A stretch of 64,000 nt of DNA from Varanus komodoensis (GCF_004798865.1 NW_025335854.1:4341288-4405287); one strand, 5' to 3'; numbered from the stretch's first letter, positions 23,398-36,400 are shown. The notes: generated from the letters alone by a model not told the origin. Made by a program: numbers and translations.

Positions 23398-23560
23398 GTC
23401 CTGTACAAATTTTCTGGAAATGGTGTATACTGTCTAGTCTGCCTTTAATCTGTATTAGTGTAATGGCTGCCGAGCTTCAATCAGTTTTTTATTTTAAATT
23501 TGGATTGGTGTATGAACATTTCATTGTCTTTTATTAATAAAAAAATCAGAGGAATTGTCA
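23398..23560 (+). other. TPR: TPR 3' UTR (approximate end)
   Basis: About 140 bases separate the TPR stop from the AATAAA at 23536. Cleavage some 10-25 bases further on is assumed, not seen. The predicted PRG4 3' UTR runs antisense through this segment. Confidence 0.7.
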
Positions 23561-23611
23561 AACGTGGTTGCATTTCATCTGTTACATTTCATCTGGCTCT
23601 CCATTTCCAAA
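23488..23611 (-). other. PRG4: PRG4 3' UTR (approximate), antisense to TPR 3' UTR
   Basis: Two candidate - strand AATAAA hexamers lie at 23530-23535 and 23488-23493. Either would make the PRG4 transcript overlap the TPR 3' UTR. The exact end is not visible. Confidence 0.6.
23530..23541. terminator. Palindromic bidirectional poly(A) signal for TPR and PRG4
   Basis: The sequence TTTATTAATAAA is its own reverse complement. On the + strand the AATAAA at 23536-23541 serves TPR. On the - strand the AATAAA at 23530-23535 lies 77 bases past the PRG4 stop codon. A further - strand AATAAA lies at 23488-23493. Use of each hexamer is inferred from position. Confidence 0.8.
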
Positions 23612-23715
23612 TCACTCCAGAGGACACTTGTACCAGGCGCTGGACACGGTCTGTCCTGTGTGCTGTGTGACTGGTCTTGCTATTCGGCTTCCTACATCCA
23701 CGTGGTAGTACTGAT
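23612..23715 (-). CDS. PRG4: PRG4 exon 12, terminal coding exon
   Basis: After acceptor TTTCTCTTCCAG the exon encodes DQYYHVDVGSRIARPVTQHT, then GQTVSSAWYKCPLE and TGA at 23614-23612. Human reads DQYYNIDVPSRTARAITTRS and ends WYNCP, so this protein carries two extra residues (Leu-Glu). It is 2.2 kb from exon 11, across an intron filled with L2-like LINE pieces. Confidence 0.95.
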
Positions 23716-26700
23716 CTGGAAGAGAAAAAGAGCCATCTAGGTGTAGTCGCATTACATCCATCAGACAGACCTATCTTGAAGCTTGAAGCTCCACTGTCTC
23801 CGAATACACGGCAGTGCCTTCTGCAAATACCCCAATATGAGTTTCAAATAGATCCCCCCTTAGAAGTCACTCCTCTTGAATTCAAGGAGTGCAAGTACCT
23901 TGCACTTGGGAAACTTTATTTATATAACTTATAAACAGAGCTGCCAGGTTGCTGATGGGAACTGGGCGTTGTGCTCACATGGCTCCAGTCCTCCGTCAGC
24001 TTCACTGGCTCCCCATCGAAGTCCAGGCCCAAGTCAAGGTGTTGGTTATCACCTATAAAGCCCTTAACAGCTTGGGTCCTGCGTACCTAAAGGAGCGCTT
24101 ACGTCCATACGTGCCCTCCCGCCCCTTGAGATCGGTGGCAGAGGCCCTTCTCCGCGAGCCCTCCGTGAAGGACATTAGGAGGGTGAGTACCCGGAGGAGG
24201 GCCTTCTCTGCGGTGGCGCCCAACCTATGGAATGCGCTTCCCAGAGAGGTCTGCCTGGCGCCATCATTATTTGCTTTTCGGCACCAGGCCAAGACCTTTT
24301 TAAAATGGCATTTTAATTATTGATTTTATTTATTGATTTTAACAACTTTGGCCAGGATGTCTCCAATTGCATTTTATTGTATTAATGATATTTATTTATT
24401 TGTAAGCCACCCCGAGGCTTAGGCGAAGGGGGCGGCATATAAGTCTGCTAAATAAATAAATATGCCACCCCATTCGCCAAAGCCTTGGGGCAGCTTACAA
24501 ACATAAGTTACCCCAGTGCCAGGTGGAAACTTTCCACCTGGCACTGGGGTAACTTTCCAAAGAGGTTTCTTGCTTGACTGTTAACATCTGAATTTTAAAC
24601 CATTCTCATACAGCTCAGAGCCTGGCACTCTGGCTACATGTTCGATGCCGTACTGATTTCTTGCTAGAAAAGCAATTCCTTTTGCAGTCATGTTGATGGC
24701 CAGGGGCTCTCCTGATACCTTGTCACGAGTATTGTAGCTCACTTAGAAAAGCTTTCCCTGAAAGAGATTATTAGCTGCCCACTGGCAGAGAGCTGCTACT
24801 CAAAAGATTAGTGGCCCTCGGTACCTAGGGCATTTCACATAATATGTTGCCTGCCTTCATTAAAGCATTTGGTAAATGGCTTAGGGCCTGGTTACGTGAA
24901 GGAGCCTCTCCTTCCATATGTGCTCGCCCACCCCTTAAGATCTGGGGCAGACTCCCTTCTCCAACTGCCCTCCCTGAAGCAGATTAGGAGGGTGACTACC
25001 CGGAGAAGGGCCTTCTCTGCAGTGGCACCTCGACTGTGGAATTCACTCCCCAGAGAGATTCGCCTGGCGGCATCACTTTATTCTTTTTGGTGCTAGACCA
25101 AAACCTTTTTATTTTCCCAGTGTTTTAAGACCTGACTGTTTTAAGTGGGATTTTTATTAACTGCTAAATTTTAGGACACTGTTTTAATTAATTTTTTTTT
25201 CTTATATTTTATCGTTAGACCATCCCAAAACTTCAGTAATGGGTCAGTCTACAAAAGTTTTAAATAAATAAAGTTCTGCACAGTGTGCTACCAGCCTCAT
25301 ATTGGTAGTTCAGATATTCTTCAGGTGAGATAGCAGGCAAGCTTTCTTCTGTGAAGTGGTGCATTTCTTCACAGATAATCTGTGGGGGGCCACGCATGTT
25401 GGGTCACCCCGTTCTCTCTCTGCCAGGCTTGCTTCTGCTCTCTTGCCTCCTGCCACCTGCTTTCCTCTACCGCCTCCCCTCTTCCCCTTCAGCCAGCTTC
25501 TAGGCAAAGGACTGCTCGCTCTTGCCAAAAGTTTGAACCAATCGCATGCCAAGGGATTTGGAAATTCGGCTGAGGGTCACAAGCCACCAGAAGGATGGCA
25601 TTTGAATTCATCTGGTGTAACTTACTCTGCCACGGCTCCAATTGGGAACTACATCGCATTGAGCAGGCCAGGATTTACTTAAAATTGAGTTTTAATGTAA
25701 ATTATATTATGCTTGAGGTCATATTGAAATCCAGTGCCTGCTTTTTCCTCTTTAAAAGCTTACCGAGGTAAGTCACGGATCCCTTCCTGTTCAGCACTTC
25801 AATGAATGTTGGGGATGTGGGGGAGACAAGGGTGGCATGCTCCCCTTTTACAATTGGGGGTCTGAAGTGGAGCACATGTGAGAAGTAGCCAGAAAAGTTG
25901 GGCGTTTTTTGGAGATGTTCGTCACCTTTCAGCCGTAACATACCTTTAGAGAAAGCATAGTAGTCATAGCCATCTGGCTTCTGATCGTTCGGGATTGAGA
26001 TGACCGAATTGATTTCCTTTGGGAATCCTCTCCAGTATGATGCAACTTGGACCTCTGGCTGTAGCACTCCTGCAAACGCAAAATAATCTCTCTTGAAATT
26101 AAGGAAGGGGTGTTCCAAAAGCCCTGGAAACTTTTATCCTGGTTCAAGCATAATGCTAAGCCATGGCGACACAGAGAAAGGAGCAGGGTGTGTTTTCATG
26201 CAGTGGCACTCAGCTCCTCCCATACGGCCAGGAGGAGGGAAACCCAGAATTTCACTTCAGTGTAGCAGATGCTTCGCTTGGCACATCTGCAAACCAAAAA
26301 TTATGGTTTAAGAGAAACTAGTCAATTGCTAAACAAACTAACTTCAACCCTAGATGGTTTTTTTGCTTTGTTTGGCAGACTAGGGCCTTTTAAAACCAAC
26401 CCGTAATTCTTAGTTTGTATATGATGACAAACTAGAGGTCTCCTAAAACTGAAACAATGTTTTGGTTTATTCCTCCTCCTGTTTGGGGGCAGAGGAAAGT
26501 GTAGGAGCTTTGTCATTCATGCAGGTTAATTCCTGCTTATACATGTTTTAAATTGTAGTTCAGCAGTGTGGGTGAACCAGCTTAGCCCATGCCAAAAGCA
26601 AAGCAAAGCAAAGCAAAGCAGAACACCTAAGTAGCTTAGAGACAGACAGACAGACAGACAGACATACAAATGCATCCAGTGCTACAGTCAGGCCTACAGG

Positions 26701-27378
26701 TGGTTTTAGCTTGAATTTCATGGGATTTAACAGCATAATTATGTGAGGCTATAATGATTACCAGTAAGAAATGATGAAGCTACCTGTTGGATAATGGCTG
26801 ATCTGAACAACTGGGTAGTGTTTGATTCTGATGCTGCGGAAAATCTGATGAGGTCTCACTGCACGTTCAAAGCGCCGCCTCTTCCTAATCACAGCCTTTG
26901 GTTTATACATTGGATATTTCACAGTCCTGACTTTCTTCTTGCACTTCTTTGTTCCTTCTTGTTTGTAGGTATATTGCTGGAGGCCACCCCCTGTAACAGA
27001 GAAAAATCATACTGACCAAAAGGAAAGATGCCAATTATGCTTCTTTTTTATTTGAGCCCTGTTTCTTGTTGTTATTGATTAATATTGGCAGCCCAATCTA
27101 TTATTAGTATGTCTCGAATTCAGTATTCTTATAGATTTCCTGCTTTGCTTTTTGAAGAATGGAATAAGTATACAGCTACTCAGATTAATCTTACAGATAG
27201 ATAAATGGAGATCTGAATCTGTTAAAAATCCAAATAGGTTAAGTCATTTAATTAATTAGATTTTGTTGATTAATCATGTCTTGATCTGTTAAAAGGCCAT
27301 CAAGCTGGTGCATAACAATTGTGTTTGTAAGCCGCCCCGAGGCTTCGGCAAGGGGCAGCATAGAAATGTTCTAATAAT

Positions 27379-27409
<31 letters not shown>

Positions 27410-30400
27410 TGGCAAAACCCTAGGATAATCAAGGTGCAGTCCTAGGCATTCTTAGGCAGAAAAAGCTTCTATAGCACCCAGGACTGTTTAGACTGTTCTG
27501 TCTAAACATTATAGGATGGTTTTGAAAGACCATCCTATACACACGGACCTGGAAATAAATCCCATTGAACTCAGTGGGACTTACTTCTGAGTAGACTTGC
27601 AAAATGGAACTGCAATAACATTAAAGCACTAAAATGTCATTATCTAAAAGGATGGCTGCATCATCTTTAAGAATGCTTCTTTCCCTTTAAATCCACTGGC
27701 TTTGCTCATGCGAATTTATGCACATTTAATTGATTGGAATAAATCAGTCTTAAATGACACTTTTCTTACTCCCACCAACTGATAGTATTAGATGTAATGT
27801 AGTACCTGTAAGCTGTCCTAGACCACAATGCAACACCCGCCGGTGAAATAATTTAGTGCACTACCCTATGGTTGGTGGACAGTCTCTAGATAATTATAGG
27901 TAGAGCTGTAGCCCCATTTCCAACTTGGAAAAGCAGGCTGTGATTAAGGCTTGGACTCTGACCTGGGAGTGCCCTCGCCCCGCTCCACCATTGCAGCTGG
28001 CTTGGTATTTTGGCGCATGATGGAGCAAGGAAACCATCTTCATTGCCTCACTCTTGTCCATTGGGTGCCTGTAACCTCCTACGTTGGAAGGCATCAGGGG
28101 AGCGGCATTGAAACACATTGCCCAATACACTGATGGATGCTCAGTATTTGCATTCTTTTCGCTCATAAGGTATTCAAGGAACATATTCAAGGAACAGGGA
28201 ACCCACCTTTTTTGAAGAAATATACAGATTCTGGCCTGTTCCTGTGTTTACCCACCGAGAGAGCTGTTACAATTTTCCCATTCAGTCCTCCAAATCCTTT
28301 TATAATTGGCTTGGGATAATGCTCATCCATTTTATCATTGGTGAAGCGCCAGTACTGCGAATCCTGAGAATTAAAATGGGTGAGGTTACATTGAGTCATA
28401 AGCTATATACTGAATTAGACACTAATAAAATGTAGTCCGTTCATTTAGAAGTGTAACATCAGGCTGATTTCAATATAACATATTTCTTCCATGGGGGGAT
28501 ACAGGAGGAAAAAAATTACATAGGGAAATTATTTTCAGCTGTAGAGCACTCTTGCAAAATGGTGGTAGATTCTAGGAAAGGTCCCTTCCCATGTATGCTT
28601 GTGTCTGTTTATTGCATAGATCATGGCTCAGCATAACCTAAAAGGTCATACAAATAATTTAAATTACCATCAGCAATAAAATGATATTAAAACAAGATGC
28701 ATATTGTGAAAATATATATCATTGTTGGGAAACCAGTACAGCAAGAGGTGTATCTAGTATGTTCCCTGTGCAAAATGTCCCACGGGGTAGAAGTTGCCAC
28801 CACCATGTTCTCCACCAACTAAAATGGCATTTGGAGCAAAGGAATCAGCCCTTGATTCAAGAGCGCCACTTGGAGGAAACACATGTTGCAATTCTTCTGC
28901 AAATAGCCAGGTCTACAGAAGGATTCTCAGTTGCCAACTGTCTCCATAAGATGTTGCTATGAAGGGGACAAGGGCAATAACCCTGTTCCTGCATGCTCTC
29001 TTTCTCTGGAACACACCCACAAACTACCTCTTCCCATCTCAGTATTCTGGGTCATGTTCATTTGCACTGGTCTGGAACCCCATGGGGATGTTTTTACATG
29101 GGCGAAGATCACAGCAGGCATTACTGTCCGGCAAAGGGTTAAGTCTACTTCCCTGCCTCAGAATGCTGCCCCGTTGTAAAGCAATGTGTTTTAATTAAGG
29201 GTTAAGTGGGTTAATGCTGCCCCAGTGTAAAACAATGTGCCTTCGGGAGGGGACCCACTGGGGAACTCCTATGAGGCTGTACTACAACATTGGGTTTTAT
29301 CCCTTAATACTGCTCACACACAGCAAGCTTGAGAATACAAGGTCTAATGGTTGAGAGAGGGACGTATAGCATTCACAGCGTTTTCCATGTGTAGGAGGCT
29401 CTGCGTGGCAGAACGAGCCATGGTGGCTTCTTGTGCAGAATGGCTTGTTGGTCCTCAGAAACCTGTCCTGGTGTTTCAGCGTGACACATCTTGGTTCTAG
29501 AAACCATGATCAGAAACCACAGTCTGCACTATGGTTTCCATGCCATGGTTTCTCTGATTAGTCAAATAGGGCAGCATTGTTTCCATGATCTTGGTGTGAA
29601 CTTATCAGAAAGCTCTCTAGAAAGAGTGGCAGCTGCTACAGAAGCTGCCCCAGCCATGTGTGGTGGGGTTGAATCTCAGGTGTGGTGGTGGATGGGATGC
29701 ACACCAACACTGGGAGGACTGAGCAAGGGGAGTGGGAACCACGCTAACAGAGAAACTATGTGATCATCCATCAGGCACATCCAGGCCACAAAAGCCATGC
29801 ACCATGGAAAGCACTCAAGGTTGCTTGTTGTGACATGTGAAGTCAACCATTGTGTGAGATGGGCACACAGGTTTCATTTGCAGAATCCTTTCCTTTGTGT
29901 ATTCTATCCTTAACCGCCAAAGTGTCCCCAGGATCATCAGCTCATGAAGAAGCTCTGGGTAATGGAATTTTAGGAGCACCAACACCTCATATAAGTAAAA
30001 CTGGGAAGAGACATAGCTGCTAGAGAGATTTAAAATAACGTCTGTTTTGGTCCTCAAGTCACACATTGTGCAGGAGTTAACCCAAGCAGGGCTAGACCAA
30101 TGGCACAAAGTCAATTCACTACAAGATGGCCAAATCCATGAGGTCACCAACATCATATGTGTCACCTGAGATTTGTATTCTGGACTGATGCAAAGAATCC
30201 TGGAAAGTCCTTCTAGGATACTATTGCAGGAAAACATCTCAGGCCAGATCTGATCTTTCCTAAGAGACACCCTCATTATATCTTGGGATCATTGAGTGTA
30301 GGTTGCTGGTGTTTCGGGGTGTCTTCAGCTTTTAGTAAAGGTAAAGGTTTCCCCTTGACATTAAGTCCAGTCATGCCTGACCCTAGGGGGCGGTGCTCAT

Positions 30401-33400
30401 CTCCATTTCCTAGCCAGGGGAGCCAGCGCTTGTCCGCAGACGGTCTCCGTGGTCATGTGGCCTGCATGACTAGACACTGAAGTACACGGAACGATGTTAC
30501 CTGCCCACCGAAGTGGTACCTGTTTATCTCCTTGCATTTGCATGCTTTTGAACTGCAAGGTTGGCAGGAGCTGGGATGGAGCAATGGGAACTCACCCCAT
30601 TGTGCACATTCGAACCGGCGACCTTTCGATCAACCAGCCCAGCAGCACAGCTGTTTAAACCACTGGGCCACCTGCAGTCAGCTTTTAGTACTATTTAAAT
30701 TTCCTGCTGAGGAATAGGAAATATTTAATATGAGGTGTGGTAGAGCATTCTGGTGTTTCTTGGAAACTACTTCTGTTCCTCAAACTGTTTCCATATTAAT
30801 TTTCCAGAAAGATGTTTTTACCAGGTGCCTTGACTCTGGGCTGGTTTCCCTCATTCAGAACTCTCACTGGTGCGCACCAAAACCAATTTGTCATTCTGCC
30901 CAGCAGCAGAGTTTATAAATGAAGTTTGGGAAGGACTCAGTTTAAGGCTGCAATATATAGCTAAGTAAGTGAGATCAACTGACTTTGAAAAGCGCTCCAA
31001 ATTAACCAGGCATCCTTTGAAATCTGTTAAGCATTTTAATATAGATTTAAAACTATCAACAGTGAGCATCTTCCTAGAAGAGATATGAAACAAGGGGGTG
31101 TCTTTCCTTAGATATTGCTTGTTGTCACACATTCCTACATCCTCTGAAGGCATGTAAGCCATTTTTCAGAATAATTGCTTTTTCTCTGCAAATGCTATCA
31201 ACACGCACAGTTTTACTTCATTAAAAGTGAAAACATTTATGTCTGTATCTGAGCCTTACTTGGCTGTAACAAGAGCTTGACTTGCCTTCTTTGAGTGCCA
31301 TACATCATACTGCACTAAAAGCATGAGGCTAAAAATGCCGTATCCCTTTGCTACCTCTGACACAGTTGACCACTGACTCCAACACGAATCTCACCTCTGC
31401 TTTGAAATCACCAACAATTGCTTTGTTTGTAGATGGTTAGTATGGCACACAAAACTAGACAATGTGTTATTTAGGAGTTAACACATCAGCTATTTGTATA
31501 GTAACTCTTGATTGTTGAGGCTCCTAAATAACCCTGAGTGTTTGGGTTGGGCATCGCACATGTTTCCACTGGATTTCAAGAACTGCTGGGTTAACTAACC
31601 CACAGTCTGTTGTGTGACTGTTGTTATGTCACAATACTGGGAGTGTTTAGTCATAAATAAGTCCCGCTATGTTCCTTGGTACCTAATCCCAAGTGGCTCC
31701 ACTTAGAGCTGCAGGTTTAGACATGCTTAAGTCCTCTTACTCATATTTATCTTTTATTCTTCATAGATAAGGATTGATACAGGCCATGGATGATGTAGTT
31801 GAAAGCAAAACAAAACACAAGAACTAGCGTATCTCAAAGAAACCTTGTCTGGACTGCTGCTTCTTGACATGGTAGTTTTTCATGAGGAGGGAATATTTTT
31901 TGTTTTACTCAGAGAAGCATTTGATCCTGTGAGTTCCCTCCTTCACACTTGAAGAGCTACAGTCTAGACAGAGATTATCTTTCCTGTTGAAAATGAGGGC
32001 TTTTCATATCTGACCAAAACAATCAAGAAAAAGTTCGTTTTGACTTCTGCCAAAGACATCTAAACCTGCAACAAACAGATCAGTCAGTTTAAGCCTCATA
32101 TCGATTGAACATTTTGTTGTCGGATGGGTCTAATTTGCTTAATGGTAAACAGTGCAGAATGTGATGTTTTGAGTGGAATTTCTTTGCTCATATTACTGCA
32201 GCGTTCCATATTTCCCGGTAATGATCAGCACATGCAAATACTACCTGGTCAATGTGCCAAGAGCCACACTATAGAAGACAGGTGACCCACCTTGAAAAAG
32301 AAAGTTTTGCCATCACAATTGCATCTAGAGAAGACTGTGTCAATGGGGGAAGGGATGCCCCACACCTCGGTGATTTTGCGTGGTGAAGGTGACGGTGCGT
32401 TCTCTCCATCCAGCAGCCAGTAGTAATGACCTAGAAAGCAAGCAAAGACTGAAGGTGTGAAGAAAGAAAGGGAAACGTCCAGATCTTCATCCAATGGGGC
32501 TCCCTTCGTGGAGCTCAAATGGAGCTCAGAGTCTGCAGGGGTCAATATTTTCTATATCAACCTGCTTGAATGCTTAAGAGAGAGGGAAAGGATGACCACC
32601 ACCCCCACACACATGGCCTGCTGGATTGATGTTTGGTAGCTTGATGGCAGTGATTACCTTCTGCAAGAAAGGGGTACTTTGCTGATCAGTTATTGAAACA
32701 TCTTTGCCCCAAACCGGTGAATAAAAGTCCTGGTGGTGCTTTGTTCTGATTTGATTGGTATTGCTGCGATACTTCTAATATTGCTTAATAAAATCTCTAA
32801 GTGGTCACACTGGCAGTGCCACTGGTGGCTCTAGGTTTTTGAGGGGAAGACGCCCTCAGTGATCTCCCTCCTTCTTCTTACCACTGGGAAATAGCAGAAG
32901 AACCAGCAGGTTCCAATGGTGAGGGAGAGGCTCAACTTCAGTGCGGGCCCTTGGCAGGTAGGCAAACATAGCGACCTTGGACAGCAGCCCTGAGGGTTGC
33001 AATGCTGGCGGGAAGTATATTCCGATGGATAAAGGGAATGCAGTCTGTGAATCCCCAGGAAGGGCCACTAACTTTCAAACCTGCGCTAGACCAGGGCTGA
33101 AAAGTCCCGGCAGTGTGCATATTTACGTTTTTCCATATTGAAGTTAACTTACCTCTGAATACAGCTAGTGATCCATTTTGTAAAGGGACTATTCCATCGG
33201 CCGGCTGCCGGTTGCACAGATTCATCTCACTAGGTACATCTGGGACAAAATAATTAGCGATTTCTATTTTTAAAACCCAAGTTTTAAATAGCAAAGGATT
33301 TTCTCATAAATAATATAAACCTAACGTAAACCTAACAGTTAACTTATATTTAATATAAATTGTTTAGTTTATGATAATAAATTTTATCCTATAACCTAAT

Positions 33401-36400
33401 GTTTCCCAGATATAATTATGCAATATTTTGAATAATTAATTGAATTAATATTCTTAATATAATAATAATTTAATGATTGATTGATTGATTATGAAGAAGA
33501 AGAAGATGATGATGATAATTATTTAGTTGCACTGGCTGTTTCTAGAACTCTTCCAGGATCCCATTTTCTGCTCTAAACTTAGACCACACATTCCATGTAC
33601 ATAATCCTTCAAGTCTTAATTTTGGCATATAATTTAAAAGGACACTATTGCATACCTTATTTTCCATATATTACAGCTTTTTTGATTCAAAAAAGTATAA
33701 CTTACTCTATTAATAAGCTTACCAGCAGGTGTCTTTTAACTCATTCATCCGCACAAGACTGATTAGGTTACAGGTGAGGCTTAGATGTACGCATAGGTTC
33801 ATGTAGGCATAATTCCTTGAGCCACTCAAACCGCATCTTTCCTCTCAGAAGCCAAAGGCAGGATTTAAGGTCCCACCCATGTTTATCCTAACAAGTCTAT
33901 GAGATTGGTTAGGTGGAGACAGAATGACTGCATCATGGAACCTTTATGGCTTAGTAGGAATTTGGACCAGCGTCTCTCCATCCCAGTCTGGAGTCTCTAC
34001 ACCTACAATGGTCCACTATACAGGGACACCTATGGTTGAGAAGACCATGCTTTTTGATGATTTGTTGTTGCTAAATGTAGTGAGAGAAATGACCACACTT
34101 CACAGGTGTGAGCATGCATATGTGGATGGAAGCACATCTTAAATAATGCCAATGTGATAATGCAATGTAGTAGTATTACTACTAGTAGTAATGTGCTGTA
34201 AGTCAATAGAAATGTTGCCCTTAAACCATGAAATCTGGCTTCAAATTCCTGGTTGGCCCCAAAGTCCAGTGAGTGAGCTTAGAACATTCACTTTCTGTCT
34301 AACCTAACTCACTAAAATATTCCAAGCATAAAATTAGGGACTTGAGAATTTCGTTTCTATGCACCAATCATGTGGACATGTCTTCTTCACAAACTTGAAA
34401 TTCAACTCAAGCAGGAGTACTTTACCAAGAAAAGTTCACAAATTTCCAATTGTATTCAAACTATGCATTTGAAATGCACATTTAAATGCACATCTAACAA
34501 AGCATTTTGTGATGCAGCACACCTGTGTGAAGCTTCAAAAACTACACACCAAAAATAATGCTTCTACCAATCAAAATGCACATTTTCCCATTTGACAAAG
34601 CTGGACCCTAGGTTGGAACATAAACAGGATCAAGTTGACATGAGCTCTGAAGAGATATTTTGAGAACTGGGGTAAGTCCGAAAATTGGTGATTCTCCCAT
34701 TGCTCAGTCAAATGGGGATGGGGAAGTCCATGTTGACCATCAGCATAAACATGTAATAAAATAAAAGCATGGCATAACATAGAACAAAAATTCAACTTGA
34801 CTTCGTGGCCATCCAGCATTTCCACAGCTGGGATTTGAAATTGGGGTCACCTTCTCATTAGACCACATTGGCTAATTGACCACCCCTGATTCGTTTAACA
34901 ATTACTACAGCCTTTTCTACTTGAGGCGTATTAGGGATGAGACAAACCCTGTCAGAATCCATCCCTCCAAAAATTCATGGGCTTCCTCTTGTGCTCAGCC
35001 TAGTCTTCCAAGGAGAACTGAGCCAAGAGAAAGTCCACAAACACTTGCCATTCCCAGTGGTGCAACCAGCAACCTTCTTCCATGTCACCAGCAGAAACCC
35101 AAAAGGCAGATGTAGCTGGTATGGAGGAAAGATGCCACTTACACATTGGTCAGGGAGGGTCGCTCTCCCAGTGGGCATCCCATGACCAAGCTCCTTCAGT
35201 GTAGAAAGCACACGGGGCTCACCAGCAACTTGGGTTCTGGGTTTCCATGATGTGGATTGAAGCCTGGGAGCTGAGCCCAGGGAATCAGATGGTTTTCTAC
35301 CCCTGGATAGATTCCTGACACATCCCTAAGGCACATATCCTAGTGGGAATATTACAGCATCCCTTGCACAAAGTTGTGCTTTGTTTTTCTGGGGTTTTCC
35401 TGTCTGCTTTTCTGCATGTGCCTCCATGTCCCATTACACAACACAAAGTGTGCTGTGACCCAGAGCAGAACTGCACTAGAATTCTGCAGCAAATAGTGGT
35501 GCCATCTAGAAAAATGCCAGACTTTTCCTTGTGCAAAAGCTGAAAAATTGGCCAGAAAATTCTGCAGAGGCCCTAGAAGTTGATGAGAATGATGTCATGG
35601 AAAGCCACCACAAACTTCCATGAGTGATGGATCACAAGTGTGCAATAAATGCCTGTGGAGAGAAGCCCTGTGGGTTCAGACAGAAGCATAGCCTAGCTGG
35701 GGGACTTCTTTCCACCTAAAAGAGCATAGGATTGCATCTTAAGTTTGTAAAAACAAACTTTACCAACAAATCCATATAATCATAGTTAAGAAGATGCAAG
35801 ATCAGTTGAAAGTGCACTCCTGCTGAAGTTATGCCATCGAAGGATCCAGTAAGATATTGATTTATTGGGCGTATTGCATAGCCTTGTGAACTCAGTGTTA
35901 AAATCAGCATTATGTTCTTTGGATTCAAGCCAGTTTCTATAGGCATATTAGTAATGCGCGAATCTGTAAAATGCTATAAAGATTAAGTAAAATACAACAA
36001 GAAATATTAAAGAAACATCAAAAGTAGAAGGAAAGGGCCCAATTCATATTTTTATACACTTTGCATGCAAGCAAATTTATCATGCCCCGACTGTTCCAAA
36101 AGTAATCAGTTCTAGCCACTTTCTCTCATTAAATATTGCAAATCTGAATAGATTTGGAAATACTTTATTTGATGACATATAATGCTAGTTCATTCAAAGA
36201 TCTATTCCCATCGATCAGCTTTTCTAATTGTGCTTATATTACCCTGTAGATGAACTGATACAGGAAATGTAGACAGCAAGTCTATATTGAGATCTTCTGA
36301 AATCTCGTGTCATTTGAAAACTCTAAACGTGTTAGAGTGCAATGCCTTGTCAAACCAGTCCTGTGATGGTTTGGTTCTTTTCCATGGTTATCCTTGGCAC

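Noticed and set aside
23949-24323. 124-codon open frame as a host gene
   Set aside because: LHWLP...TYKAL...RAFSAVAP...WN-LP is the L2-group reverse-transcriptase C-terminus, with a LINE tail downstream.
25702-25943. Open reading past PRG4 exon 11 on the - strand as an alternative C-terminus
   Set aside because: Homology stops at YYAFSK and resumes exactly in the exon at 23612-23715, with matching phase and good splice sites.
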